A stretch of DNA of 64,000 nucleotides from Eledone cirrhosa. Taxonomy: Eukaryota > Mollusca > Cephalopoda > Octopoda > Eledonidae. Below, one piece after another: positions 30,755-42,900 of this stretch. The translations under genes and the position numbers were made by a program. Position 1 is the stretch's first letter. The number at the start of each line of letters is the position of its first letter. Below the pieces are notes generated by a model, which did no database searches, was not told where the DNA came from, and saw nothing but the letters and a program-made list of their open reading frames with translations. The DNA lies in contig OZ024743.1 of assembly GCA_964016885.1 (NCBI GenBank), positions 77,238,606-77,302,605 of the forward strand, given 5' to 3'.

Positions 30755-31200
30755 TCTTACTGACTGATTGCAAGTGAGCTGGGTATGAACCATGACAGCG
30801 TTTGGAAGATTAACTGAAGATTTGGGTCTGCGGAAGATCTGCACAAAGATGGTGCCAAAGCTGCAGGACCAGGGGAAGTGGCGCATGTAGTTATGTCTGG
30901 ACATCCTCGGGTGCCTTGAATCCAAACCAGACTGGCTGGGGAGAGTCATCAGCAGTGATGAGTCATGGATCTTTGAGTACAACCTGGAGATCAAGTGCCA
31001 GAGCCACCAAGAGGGCTGTGATACCTGAGCTATGGAAAAAACCCCAGAGAATTCTTTCAGGAGTGTATGGAGGCATGACAGAGAAGGATGGTAACGTCCA
31101 TTAAGGGTGTTATTTCAAAGGGGAAAACTTGTAGTTTAGATTTGAAATATTTTTATTGTGTCCTTAATCCTGTTTCTTTTCTGACACACCTCGTACATAC
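30755..31200 (+). mobile_element. mariner-like transposon remnant
   Basis: Decayed mariner transposase: LGLRKICTKMVPKLQDQGK, then DWLGRVISSDESWIFEYN and LEIKCQSHQ (equivalent to the TGDETWI.YDPETK.QS block with the second catalytic Asp region). Stops and frameshifts throughout. The 3' end TTTCTGACACACCTCGTACA looks like a mariner terminus; no matching 5' TIR was found, so it is 5'-deleted. Confidence 0.85.
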
Positions 31201-31253
31201 AAAAGCCATAATTTGCAGGCTTATATTTTTAATTTGAAACTTATATTTTTTAG

Positions 31254-31394
31254 ACGTGCTATGGAACTATGTTTTGCTCTCATCAGTAGCTCCAATGTAC
31301 GAGGAATGGTTAAAGAGCTGCTTACATTTCTGGAAACCTGTGATGCCGAATTTAAAGCAGACTGTTGTTCCAACATAGTACTGGCTGCTGAAAA
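31254..31394 (+). CDS. AP1G1: AP1G1 internal exon f
   Basis: Encodes (K)[18 protein letters not shown], then [20 protein letters not shown] and SNIVLAAEK. The acceptor is TTTTAG ending at 31253 and the donor GTTAGT starts at 31395; the last Lys codon AA|G is completed in exon g. The order RAMEL...KELL.FL..C..EFKADC is characteristic of gamma adaptin. A mariner remnant ends about 55 bp upstream of this exon. Confidence 0.95.
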
Positions 31395-32350
31395 GTTAGT
31401 TTTATTCTTTTAATTTTCTTACAATTTTTTTTTTATTTATTCAACTCAGTTCTTTAACTCATCATCATCTCACATCTTATAAATACATTTTAACACATGT
31501 TACTCTTCTTGCAGTAATTCCATTTGATTGTGAATAATGTAAACCGGTTTTATTAGGATTAAATTAAAGCTAAGTCACTGAGAACAGTTTTGAAATGATT
31601 CAGTCAGTGGTTCGGTTAAATTTGGTTGTAATAAGAATCTGAACCATTCAACAATCATTTCTTTTGAAGGTCAACTGATGACATTATTGGACATATTACA
31701 AAGCTCAACATTTACTTCTTCAGTTTCCAGGAGTTTACCATTATAGAAAGTTTTCATATGACCATCATTCCTGCTTACTTGTCTCTTGTCAATAATTGTT
31801 TAGAAGATTGTCATTCGTGCTGTAGCATATTTACTAATGGTTCTATTAGTGCTTGAATGACATATTTTAAAGTTGGACAATATCTTATTCTGGAAAATTT
31901 TTGATGGCCATACAAATATAACATTAAGAATGTCTTATGAAACTGTAGCTCCAGTTTAGTATTACTGCCAAAGAAATATTAAACAACTAGATATATATCT
32001 CACACAGGTAATAATACAGCTGGAATTGTATAGAGGGAACAGGGTATATTTGTTTATGACGAGAAACAAAGAACGACACAAATTTTAGTTGTGAACAAAA
32101 TACAAAATCAATCCTTCAAACATTGAATACCATTCCTTATTTTATTGATCCAAGGACAAATATTGCAAATAGTGTTAGATACAGTTTTTGATTAATGAAA
32201 GGAATTAAAGCCATTGTTTCCTGGAAATATGATATTATTGCTATGTTGAATACATTATACTTACATGTGACAGGGATCAAAGCTATTATTTATGGTGGCT
32301 GTCAATTCAATATCAAGCTTAGATATTCAGTTGAATAAAATCTCTGGATT
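31395..32350. other. AT-rich intron, no feature seen
   Basis: Nothing recognised. Confidence 0.45.
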
Positions 32351-32353
32351 TAA

Positions 32354-32578
32354 CCTTTTAGCATTTACTTTACTCTATATTTACTATTATATTTTCACAG
32401 TAAAAGCTGAATCTCTCAATTATCTCACATAATATCGAATCTATGAGATTTTTATGTTATTTATTTTGAGAACAATACCTTAACATCAGTATGAGTGGCT
32501 AGTTATGGCCAATTTGAACAGAAAGAGGTGAGAGAATTCTGGCCAGATACAGCTGGTTTAAATGCTAAAGGATTAAAG
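32354..32578. mobile_element. MITE E (TTAACC...GGATTAA ends)
   Basis: Left end TTAACCTTTTAGCATTTACT, right end TTTAAATGCTAAAGGATTAA; the outer ~18 bp are inverse of each other. The interior matches, in reverse, the copy at 61222-61890. No coding. Confidence 0.7.
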
Positions 32579-32589
32579 GGATGATTCCT

Positions 32590-32637
32590 TAAGCCATGCT
32601 AGCATGGAAAATGGACATTAAGCAATGATGATAATGT
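32590..32637 (+). repeat. Very short LINE tail A end
   Basis: Only CCATGCTAGCATGGAAAATG, GACATTAAGC and ATGATGATAA are present, about 48 bp. Confidence 0.65.
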
Positions 32638-33301
32638 ATATTCCTCCAACTTATAAAAATACAATATCAAAACAACCATTGATGCTTTTGAAAACTATAT
32701 TTTTATATATTTAAGAAATAAAACTATTTGAACTTTTTTAAAGATTCATTTTCAAAGTTATTTATAAAAGACTAGCAGAAAAACCACCCTACAGGTTTTT
32801 TTCTGCTAGCATGTGTAGTGTGTATATTGATATTATACGCAAGTATATACATGTAGCTATGATACATCAAATGAAATCGTAATTGACAATATACACAGAA
32901 ATTGAATGAAGACTGTGTTACACTGTCTTCTGTAATCAGTAACGTGATACATTTTAAAAAAGACGATATTATATATAAACTGCATTTGGAAAAAATTAGC
33001 GACGGAAATATATGCGATTATAAGTGTTATAATATGACGGCCGCTAACTGGAAGTGTTGACATTTGAAAATTTTAAAGAAGTGAATTTTAAAGGTCTTTA
33101 AATAAGCTATAAAATATATTTAATCAACAGCCACGAAATTTAGCACATAAATTATGTAATATTCATTCATTATTTATTCAAAGTAATCCAACTTATTTTA
33201 CAAACGGGGTAAAAAAAATATATTCTGGATGCAGTCCCGCACTCCTTTCTTTATTATAGTTAAGATTTATCATCTTTAATGTTTGGTTTAAATGTTTACA
33301 G
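32638..33301. other. Intron before exon g
   Basis: Contains a small hairpin (CTAGCAGAAAAACC at 32772 with its inverse ending 32809). Otherwise nothing recognised. Confidence 0.45.
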
Positions 33302-33356
33302 GTATGCACCAAACAAACGATGGCATATTGATACTGTGGTAAAAGTTTTGACAACG
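33302..33356 (+). CDS. AP1G1: AP1G1 internal exon g
   Basis: Small 55-nt exon encoding the end of a Lys codon then YAPNKRWHIDTVVKVLTT, equivalent to YAPSKRWHIDTIMRVLTT in vertebrates. Acceptor TTTACAG ends at 33301 and donor GTTAGT starts at 33357. It precedes the largest intron of the window (16596 bp), which contains the two big tandem arrays at 34466-35143 and 36960-48560. Confidence 0.95.
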
Positions 33357-33394
33357 GTTAGTATTGCATTTCTCTTGACTTTGTAAGATTTTAC

Positions 33395-33655
33395 TGTTTA
33401 ACCCTTTTGATACCAATCTCCCTGAAACCACCCTCAATCGATGGTACAGAACTTCTCATTTTAAAATGTTTCTACTTATATATTAAATCCTTTCATCATA
33501 ATTTTATTTTTAAAATGTTTAAGTAATGTTCTAAATATCAGTTTACTAATTAAAAGATTTAATTGTTTTATTAAATTCCTCTACATGTTTGATTATTTTC
33601 AAAATTAATTGAAATACATAGGCAATATTGTAATGAAAGGATTAATTGACATCAA
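33395..33655. mobile_element. MITE F
   Basis: TTTAACCCTTTTGATACCAA, CAATCGATGGTACAGAACTT ... GATTATTTTCAAAATTAATT, ending TGAAAGGATTAATTG. Same order as the split copy at 28336-28840. Confidence 0.6.
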
Positions 33656-34465
33656 ATTATATTACTTAATATGTCGTGTTGTTGCAGTGCTGGCTACCTC
33701 CCATGCCATGCTGCTCTCACATGAGATCATAAAGCATGGCCTGGATGGCACAGGATTCCCTTCCCAGTAAAAGGCTATGGCAATCTTCCTGTTCCATGGG
33801 GACAGGCCCCTCATCTGGGATACCACATACTATGACACTTTCTCTAGTGTCAACCTGGTATGTTTGACTACCAGTCCAGGCTCTGCTACTCACCAGACTG
33901 AAGAGGGCAACCGTCCAAGTATCAGCCGCTCACTGATAGGTTTGTGGTTTAGCCTGTAGCTTTGAAGACTTCTGGAGTTCTTGGCCCCTGTACCACATCT
34001 CTACTCACTGCTATTGGAGTGGAGTTGGGTGTGATCCCATGTGGGGGACTGACTGTTTATATGAACTATCAAAATAAAAGATCTAGTTAAAGGCTATAAG
34101 ATTTATGAATATGTCACTGAAGTTTTAGTAACAACTCAACATGTAATGATTTAGCAGGAAATATCTAAAAAAAAAAAAAAAAAAAGAAAGGTTTTAGATG
34201 GTTATTGTATCTTTATTAGGGGACACATCATTGTGAACATTTGCAGGAAACTTAGACTTCAATTATTTTTTTATGTGATACAGTCATAGTGCAGTTTTAT
34301 ACTTTTCAAGATTGTCTTGCTAATGTGGTTTCATTTGGTACAGGACATTAAGAATTAATAAAGGAGAATATAATGATTAAGGAGCTAAAATTTGTTAAGT
34401 TATTAAAAGTGATTGTACTCACTTATTTTAAAACAAAAGTTAAAATAAAATATTTTCATTATTAT
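33656..34465. other. Intronic DNA with an unassigned GC-richer stretch
   Basis: 33690-34065 is GC-richer than the intron and looks like an old LINE or LTR fragment, but I cannot match it to a second copy here. A poly-A run lies at 34170-34187. Confidence 0.4.
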
Positions 34466-35143
34466 TAGGGTGGTGAATTGGCAATATCGGTAGAGGGTTG
34501 GACGCCATGCTAGGGCGGTGAATTGGCAGTATCGGTAGAGGGTTGGACGCCATGCTAGGGCGGTGAATTGGCAGTATCGGTAGAGGGTTGGACGCCATGC
34601 TAGGGCGGTGAATTGGCAGTATCGGTAGAGGGTTGGACGCCATGCTAGGGCGGTGAATTGGCAGTATCGGTAGAGGGTTGGACGCCATGCTAGGGCGGTG
34701 AATTGGCAGTATCGGTAGAGGGTTGGACGCCATGCTAGGGCGGTGAATTGGCAGTATCGGTAGAGGGTTGGACGCCATGCTAGGGCGGTGAATTGGCAGT
34801 ATCGGTAGAGGGTTGGACGTCATGTTAGGGCGGTGAATTGGCAGTATCGGTAGAGGGTTGGACGCCATGCTAGGGCGGTGAATTGGCAGTATCGGTAGAC
34901 GGTTGGACGCCATGCTAGGGCGGTGAATTGGCAGTATCGGTAGAGGGTTGGACGCCATGCTAGGGCGATGAATTGGCAGTATCGGTAGAGGGTTGGACGC
35001 CATGCTAGGGCGATGAATTGGCAGTATCGGTAGAGGGTTGGACGCCATGCTAGGGTGGTGGATTGGCAGTATCGGTAAAGGGTTGGACGCCTTGCTAGGG
35101 CGGTGAATTGGCAGTATCAGTAGAGGGTTGGACGCCATGCTTT
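34466..35143 (+). repeat. 45-bp tandem array of a SINE-1 tRNA-like head, ~15 copies
   Basis: Unit AGGGCGGTGAATTGGCAGTA then TCGGTAGAGGGTTGGACGCC and ATGCT, 45 bp, nearly identical across 15 copies. Single SINE-1 at 8224 has the same head once. Each unit holds a box-A-like TGGCAGTATCGGTAGAG but no box B. Because 45 is a multiple of 3 the minus strand is open for 236 codons with a 15-residue repeat; that is not a gene. Confidence 0.95.
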
Positions 35144-35280
35144 CTAGCATAGTTATGTCCCTTTACGGTCTGAGTTCAAATCCCGGTTAACTTTGCCTTT
35201 CATCCTTACGGGGTCGATAAAATAAAGTACCAGTAATACACTGGGTAATTGCTGGCCTTGTGCCTAAAGTAGAAACGATT
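35144..35280 (+). repeat. SINE-1 body and tail following the array
   Basis: Box B CTGAGTTCAAATCCCGGTTA, TTTGCCTTTCATCCTTACGG, GGTCGATAAAATAAAGTACC and AAAGTAGAAACGATTA. Occurs once, directly after the last head copy. Confidence 0.93.
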
Positions 35281-35769
35281 ACCCCCCCCCCCTTTTTTTT
35301 TTCTTTTCCTACTCTCCCCTCCTCTCAAGACATGTGAACATCTCACTGCAGTTGTAACAACTAAAAACAATGTTCTGTTTACCTCAATGTCTACTCTGAA
35401 ATAAAGACAATATAATCTCTCATTCTGCCTAACTCAAGAAATATGTACCTCAGATGAAGGTTGTTCTCTAACATGCCCTTGGCTGTCATGTCTACAATTA
35501 AAGTTGGTTAGTATTAATCATTTTGATACCAACTCACCGAAAGCTATCAAACAAAACCACCCATTTTGAAGGGTTCCTATTTAAATATCTCCCAACATAA
35601 TTTGATATAAGAACCTTTCATTATGTTACAAACACCATGTTAATACGCACGCACGCACGCGCACACACACATTGTATAAAACATTTTTGTATTACAGCCC
35701 AACACTATATCCTAACAGTATGGACACTATATATATTATGTCATGATGTGCTAGCTGAGGAATAAGTTT
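35281..35769. other. Intronic DNA with homopolymers, MITE F trace and (CACG)n
   Basis: A C-run then T-run at 35283-35302, a decayed MITE F copy at 35515-35635 (ATCATTTTGATACCAACTCA), and a CACG/CACA microsatellite at 35647-35671. Confidence 0.5.
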
Positions 35770-35774
35770 TAACT

Positions 35775-35934
35775 ATATGTGGAGGACATGGCTTAGTGGT
35801 TAGAGCATTGGCCTTGCAATCGAAAGGTTGTGAGTTCAATTCTCAGACTGGGTGATGTGTTCTTTCCTTGAGCAAGACACTTTATTTCACATTGCTCCAG
35901 TTTACTCAGCTGTACAAATGAGATGATAGGGACT
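35775..35934 (+). repeat. SINE-2
   Basis: ACATGGCTTAGTGGTTAGAG head, box B TTGTGAGTTCAATTCTCAG, then GAGCAAGACACTTTATTTCA and GCTCCAGTTTACTCAGCTGT. Confidence 0.9.
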
Positions 35935-36165
35935 GGGGTCCCTATTATTGCACTGCAAAGTGGTCGTGGAGGTGCCACGGAAAACAAAGCACCCAGCCCA
36001 CACCATAAAGTGGACGTGTAGGCGCCACGGAAAAAAAGCACCCAGCACTCACTGTAAATGAGGTTGGTGTTAGGAAGGGCATCCAGCTGTAGAAATCAAG
36101 CCTGAATCAGTTACCATCCCACCCTTGCAAGCAGGGAAAAGCAGACGTAAAATGATGATGATGGT
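35935..36165 (+). repeat. LINE tail A
   Basis: GTGGAGGTGCCACGG box, GTTAGGAAGGGCATCCAGCT, then a variant end CTTGCAAGCAGGGAAAAGCA and GATGATGATGG. It abuts the SINE-2 without a gap. Confidence 0.88.
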
Positions 36166-36185
36166 GATACAGACACACAACTCTA

Positions 36186-36598
36186 GATATAGTTTCTCTC
36201 TATAGTAGTTATCTTCTCTCTATAGTAGTACTCTTCCCTCTATAGTAGTACTCTTCTCTCTATAGTAGTACTCTTCCCTCTATAGTAGTACTCTTCTCTC
36301 TACAGTCATACTCTTCTCTCTACAGTCATACTCTTCTCTCTACAGTCATACTCTTCTCTCTATAGTCGTACTCTTCTCTCTATAGTAGTACTCTTCCTTC
36401 TATAGTAGTACTCTTCCCTCTATAGTAGTACTCTTCCCTCTATAGTAGTACTCTTCCCTCTATAGTAGTACTCTTCCCTCTATAGTAGTACTCTTCCCTC
36501 TATAATAGTACTCTTCCCTCTATAGTAGTACTCTTCCCTCTATAGTAGTACTCTCCTCTCTATAATAGTACTCTCCTCTCTATAGTAGTACTCTTCTC
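36186..36598. repeat. 20-bp minisatellite, ~21 copies
   Basis: Unit TATAGTAGTACTCTTCCCTC with a few variants (TACAGTCATACTCTTCTCTC). Confidence 0.95.
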
Positions 36599-36734
36599 TT
36601 GCACTAATTAGATTTTTACTGTGTTTTTTTTTTTGGACTTGGTAGTCTGCTAAAATTTCTGTTGACTTCTAAAGTTACCTAACAACTTAGATATGATGTA
36701 GACTATACTTGGGTCTGATTTAGGCACTAAGCCA

Positions 36735-36890
36735 CCAATTAGAGGAGGTCCATGGGCTGTCAATTAAATCTACCCTGTACTTGATTGGTATTTTTATTGT
36801 ATTGACCCCTCAAAAGAATGAAAGTCAAAGTTGAACATGACTGGATTTGAAACCAGAATATAGGGGGTTGTTACAAAATATTACAGCTGA
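36735..36890 (-). repeat. Degenerate SINE-1
   Basis: Minus-strand order: box-B-like GGTTTCAAATCCAGTCATGT, TTTGACTTTCATTCTTTTGA, GGTCAATACAATAAAAATAC. Confidence 0.6.
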
Positions 36891-36959
36891 TTTTCTATGG
36901 CACAGTAACATCTCTGCCCATCCACCACCCACATCCCTGCCCATCCACCACCCACATCC

Positions 36960-39900
36960 CTGTATATAACTGTAAACAATGTTCACAACATCCCTGTATA
37001 TATACTGTAAACAATGTTCACAACATCCCTCTATATATACTGTAAATAATGTTCACAACATCCCTCTATATATACTGTAAATAATGTTCACAACATCCCT
37101 GTATATATACTGTAAATAATGTTCACAACATCCCTCTATATATACTGTAAATAATGTTCACAACATCCCTCTATATATACTGTAAACAATGTTCACAACA
37201 TCCCTGTATATATACTGTAAATGTTCACAACATCCCTCTATATATACTGTAAACAATGTTCACAACATCCCTCTATATATACTGTAAACAATGTTCACAA
37301 GATCCCTCTATATATACTGTAAACAATGTTCACAAGATCCCTCTATATATACTGTAAATAATGTTCACAACATCCCTCTATATATACTGTAAACAATGTT
37401 CACAACATCCCTCTATATATACTGTAAACAATGTTCACAACATCCCTCTATATATACTGTAAACAATGTTCACAACATCCCTGTATATATACTGTAAACA
37501 AATTCACAAGATCCCTCTATATATACTGTAAACAATGTTCACACCATCCCTGTATATATACTGTAAATAATATTCACACCATCCCTGTATATATACTATA
37601 AACAATGTTCATAACATCCCTGTATATATACTGTAAATAATGTTCACAACATCCCTCTATATATACTGTAAACAATGTTCACAAGATCCCTCTATATATA
37701 CTGTAAATAATGTTCACAACATCCCTCTATATATACTGTAAACAATGTTCACACCATCCCTGTATGCACACTGTAAATAATGTTCACACCATCCCTGTAT
37801 ATATACTGTAAATAATGTTCACACCATCCCTGTATATATACTGTAAACAATGTTCATAACATGCCTGTATATATACTGTAAATAATGTTCACAACATCCC
37901 TCTATATATACTGTAAACAATGTTCACAAGATCCCTCTATATATACTGTAAATAATGTTCACACCATCCCTCTATATATATTGTAAACAATGTTCACAAC
38001 ATCCCTGTATATATACTGTAAATAATGTTCACACAACATCTCTCTATATATACTGTAAACAATGTTCACAACATCCCTCTATATATACTGTAAACAATGT
38101 TCACAACATCCCTGTATATATACTGTAAACAATGTTCACAATATCCCTTTATATATACTGTAAACAATGTTCACAACATCCCTCTATATATACTGTAAAT
38201 AATGTTCACAACATACCTCTATATATACTGTAATCAATGTTCACAACATCCCTCTATATATACTGTAAACAATGTTCACAACATCCCTCTATATATACTG
38301 TAAACAATGTTCACAACATCCCTCTATATATACTGTAAACAATGTTCACAACATCCCTCTATATATACTGTAAATAATGTTCACAACATCCCTCTATATA
38401 TACTGTAAATAATGTTCACAACATCCCTGTATATATACTGTAAATAATGTTCACAACATCCCTCTATATATACTGTAAATAATGTTCACAACATCCCTCT
38501 ATATATACTGTAAACAATGTTCACAACATCCCTGTATATATACTGTAAATGTTCACAACATCCCTCTATATATACTGTAAACAATGTTCATAACATGCCT
38601 GTATATATACTGTAAATAATGTTCACAACATCCCTCTATATATACTGTAAACAATGTTCACAAGATCCCTCTATATATACTGTAAATAATGTTCACAACA
38701 TCCCTCTATATATACTGTAAACAATGTTCACAACATCCCTGTATATATACTGTAAATAATGTTCACAACATCTCTCTATATATACTGTAAACAATGTTCA
38801 CAACATCCCTCTATATATACTGTAAACAATGTTCACAACATCCCTGTATATATACTGTAAACAATGTTCACAATATCCCTCTATATATACTGTAAACAAT
38901 GTTCACAACATCCCTCTATATATACTGTAAACAATGTTCCCAACATCCCTCTATATATACTATAAATAATGTTCACAACATCCCTCTATATATACTGTAA
39001 ACAATGTTTACAACATACCTGTATATATACTGTAAATAATGTTCACAACATCCCTCTATATATGCTGTAAATAATGTTCACAACATCCCTCTATATATAC
39101 TGTAATCAATGTTCACAACATCCCTCTATATATACTGTAAACAATGTTCACAACATCCCACTATATATACTGTAAACAATGTTCACAACATCCCTCTATA
39201 TATACTGTAAACAATGTTCACAACATCCCTCTATATATACTGTAAATAATATTCACAACATCCCTCTATATATACTGTAAATAATGTTCACAACATCCCT
39301 GTATATATACTGTAAATAATGTTCACAACATCCCTCTATATATACTGTAAATAATGTTCACAACATCCCTCTATATATACTGTAAACAATGTTCACAACA
39401 TCCCTGTATATATACTGTAAATGTTCACAACATCCCTATATATATACTGTATACAATGTTCACAACATCCCTCTATATATACTGTAAACAATGTTCACAA
39501 GATCCCTCTATATATACTGTAAACAATGTTCACAAGATCCCTCTATATATACTGTAAATAATGTTCACAACATCCCTCTATATATACTGTATACAATGTT
39601 CACAACATCCCTCTATATATACTGTAAACAATGTTCACAACATCCCTGTATATATACTGTAAACAATGTTCACAACATCCCTGTATATATACTGTAAACA
39701 AATTCACAAGATCCCTCTATATATACTGTAAACAATGTTCACACCAACCCTGTATATATACTGTAAATAATGTTCACACCATCCCTGTATATATACTATA
39801 AACAATGTTCATAACATCCCTGTATATATACTGTAAATAATGTTCACAACATCCCTCTATATATACTGTAAACAATGTTCACAAGATCCCTCTATATATA

Positions 39901-42900
39901 CTGTAAATAATGTTCACAACATCCCTCTATATATACTGTAAACAATGTTCACACCATCCCTGTATACATACTGTAAATAATGTTCACACCATCCCTGTAT
40001 ATATACTGTAAACAATGTTCATAACATGCCTGTATATATACTGTAAATAATGTTCACAACATCCCTCTATATATACTGTAAACAATGTTCACAAGATCCC
40101 TCTATATATACTGTAAATAATGTTCACAACATCCCTCTATATATACTGTAAACAATGTTCACAACATCCCTCTATATATACTGTAAACAATGTTCACAAC
40201 ATCCCTCTATATATACTGTAAATAATGTTCACAACATGCCTCTATGTATACTGTAAACAATGTTCACAACATCCCTGTATATATACTGTAAACAATGTTC
40301 ACAACATCCCTCTATATATACTGTAAATAATGTTCACAACATCCCTTCATATATACTGTAAACAATGTTCACAACATCCCTCTTTATATACTGTAAACAA
40401 TGTTTACAACATCCCTGTATATATACTGTAAATAATGTCCACAACATCCCTCTATATATACTGTAAATAATGTTCACAACATCCCTCTATATATACTGTA
40501 AATAATGTTCACAACATCCCTGTATATATACTGTAAACAATGTTCACAACATCCCTGTATATATACTTTAAGCAATGTTCACAACATCCCTGTATATATA
40601 CTGTAAACAATGTTCACAACATCCCTCTATATATACTGTAAATAATGTTCACAACATCCCTCTATATATACTGTAAACAATGTTCACAAGATCCCTCTAT
40701 ATATACTGAAAACAATGTTCACAACATCCCTCTGTATATACTGTAAACAATGTTCACAACATCCCTCTATATATACTGTAAACAATGTTCACAACAGCCC
40801 TCTACATATACTGTAAACAATGTTCACAACATCCTTGTATATATACTGTAAACAATGTTCACAACATCCCTCTATATATACTGTAAACAATGTTCAAAAC
40901 ATCCCTCTATATATACTGTAAACAAGGTTCCCAACATCCCTCTATATATACTGTAAACAATGTTCACAACATCCCTCTATATATACTGTAAATAATGTTC
41001 ACAACATCCCTCTATATATACTGTAAACAATGTTCACAACATCCCTCTATATATACTGTAAACAATGTTCACAACATCCCTCTATATATACTGTAAACAA
41101 TGTTCACAACATCCCTCTATATATACTGTAAACAATGTTCATAACATCCCTGTATATATACTGTAAACAATGTTCACAACATCCTTGTATATATACTTTA
41201 ATAATGTTCACAACATCCCTCTATATATACTGTAAACAATGTTCACAACATCCCTGTATATATACTGTAATCAATGTTCACAACATCCCTCTATATATAC
41301 TGTAAACAATGTTCACAACATCCCTCTATATATACTGTAAACAATGTTCACAACATCCCTCTATATATACTGTAAACAATGTTCACAACATCCCTCTATA
41401 TATACTGTAAACAAATTCACAACATCCCTCTATATATACTGTAAACAAGGTTCCCAACATCCCTCTATATATACTGTTAATAATGTTCACAACATCCCTC
41501 TATATATACTGTAAACAATGTTTACATCATCTCTGTATATATACTGTAAATAATATTCACAACATCCCTCTATATATACTGTAAATAATGTTCACAACAT
41601 CCCTCTATATATACTGTAAATAATGTTCACAACATCCCTCTATATATACTGTAAACAATGTTCACAACATGCCTGTATATATATTGTAAACAATGTTCAC
41701 AACATCCCTGTATATATACTGTAATCAATATTCACAACATCCCTCTATATATACTGTAAACAATTTTCAAAACATCCCTGTATATATACTGTAAACAATA
41801 TTCACAACGTCCCTCTATATATACTGTAAACAATGTTCACAACATCCCTCTATATATACTGTAAACAATGTTCCTAACATCCCTCTATATATACTGTAAA
41901 CAATGTTCATAACATCCCTGTATATATACTGTAAACAATGTTCACAACATCCCTGTATATATACTGTAAACAATGTTCACAACATCCCTCTATATATACT
42001 GTAAACAATGTTCACAACATCCCTCTATATATACTGTAAATAATGTTCACAACATCCCTCTATATATACTGTAAATAATGTTCACAACATCCCTCTATAT
42101 ATACTGTAAACAATGTTCACAAGATCCCTCTATATATACTGTAAACAATGTTCACAACATCCCTCTGTATATACTGTAAACAATGTTCACAACATCCCTC
42201 TATATATACTGTAAACAATGTTCACAACAGCCCTCTACATATACTGTAAACAATGTTCACAACATCCTTGTATATATACTGTAAACAATGTTCACAACAT
42301 CCCTGTATATATACTGTAAACAATATTCACAACATCCCTCTATATATACTGTAAACAATGTTCACAACATCCCTCTATATATACTGTAAACAATGTTCCT
42401 AACATCCCTCTATATATACTGTAAACAATGTTCACAACATCCCTGTATATATACTGTAAACAATGTTCACAACATCCCTCTATATATACTGTAAATAATG
42501 TTCACAACATCCCTCTATATATACTGTAAACAATGCTCGCAACATCCCTGTATATATACTGTAAATAATGTTCACAACATCCCCGTATATATACTGTAAA
42601 TAATGTTCACAACATCTCTCTATATATACTGTAAACAATGTTCAAAACATCCCGGTATATATACTGTAAACAATATTCACAACATCCCTCTATATATACT
42701 GTAAACAATGTTCATAACATCCCTGTATATATACTGTAAACAATGTTCACAACATCCTTGTATATATACTTTAATAATGTTCACAACATCCCTCTATATA
42801 TACTGTAAACAATGTTCACAACATCCCTGTATATATACTGTAATCAATGTTCACAACATCCCTCTATATATACTGTAAACAATGTTCACAACATCCCTCT

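Noticed and set aside
34440..35150. 236-codon minus-strand open frame with a 15-residue repeat
   Set aside because: It is the shadow of a 45-bp SINE-head array; the period is a multiple of three, so the frame stays open by chance.
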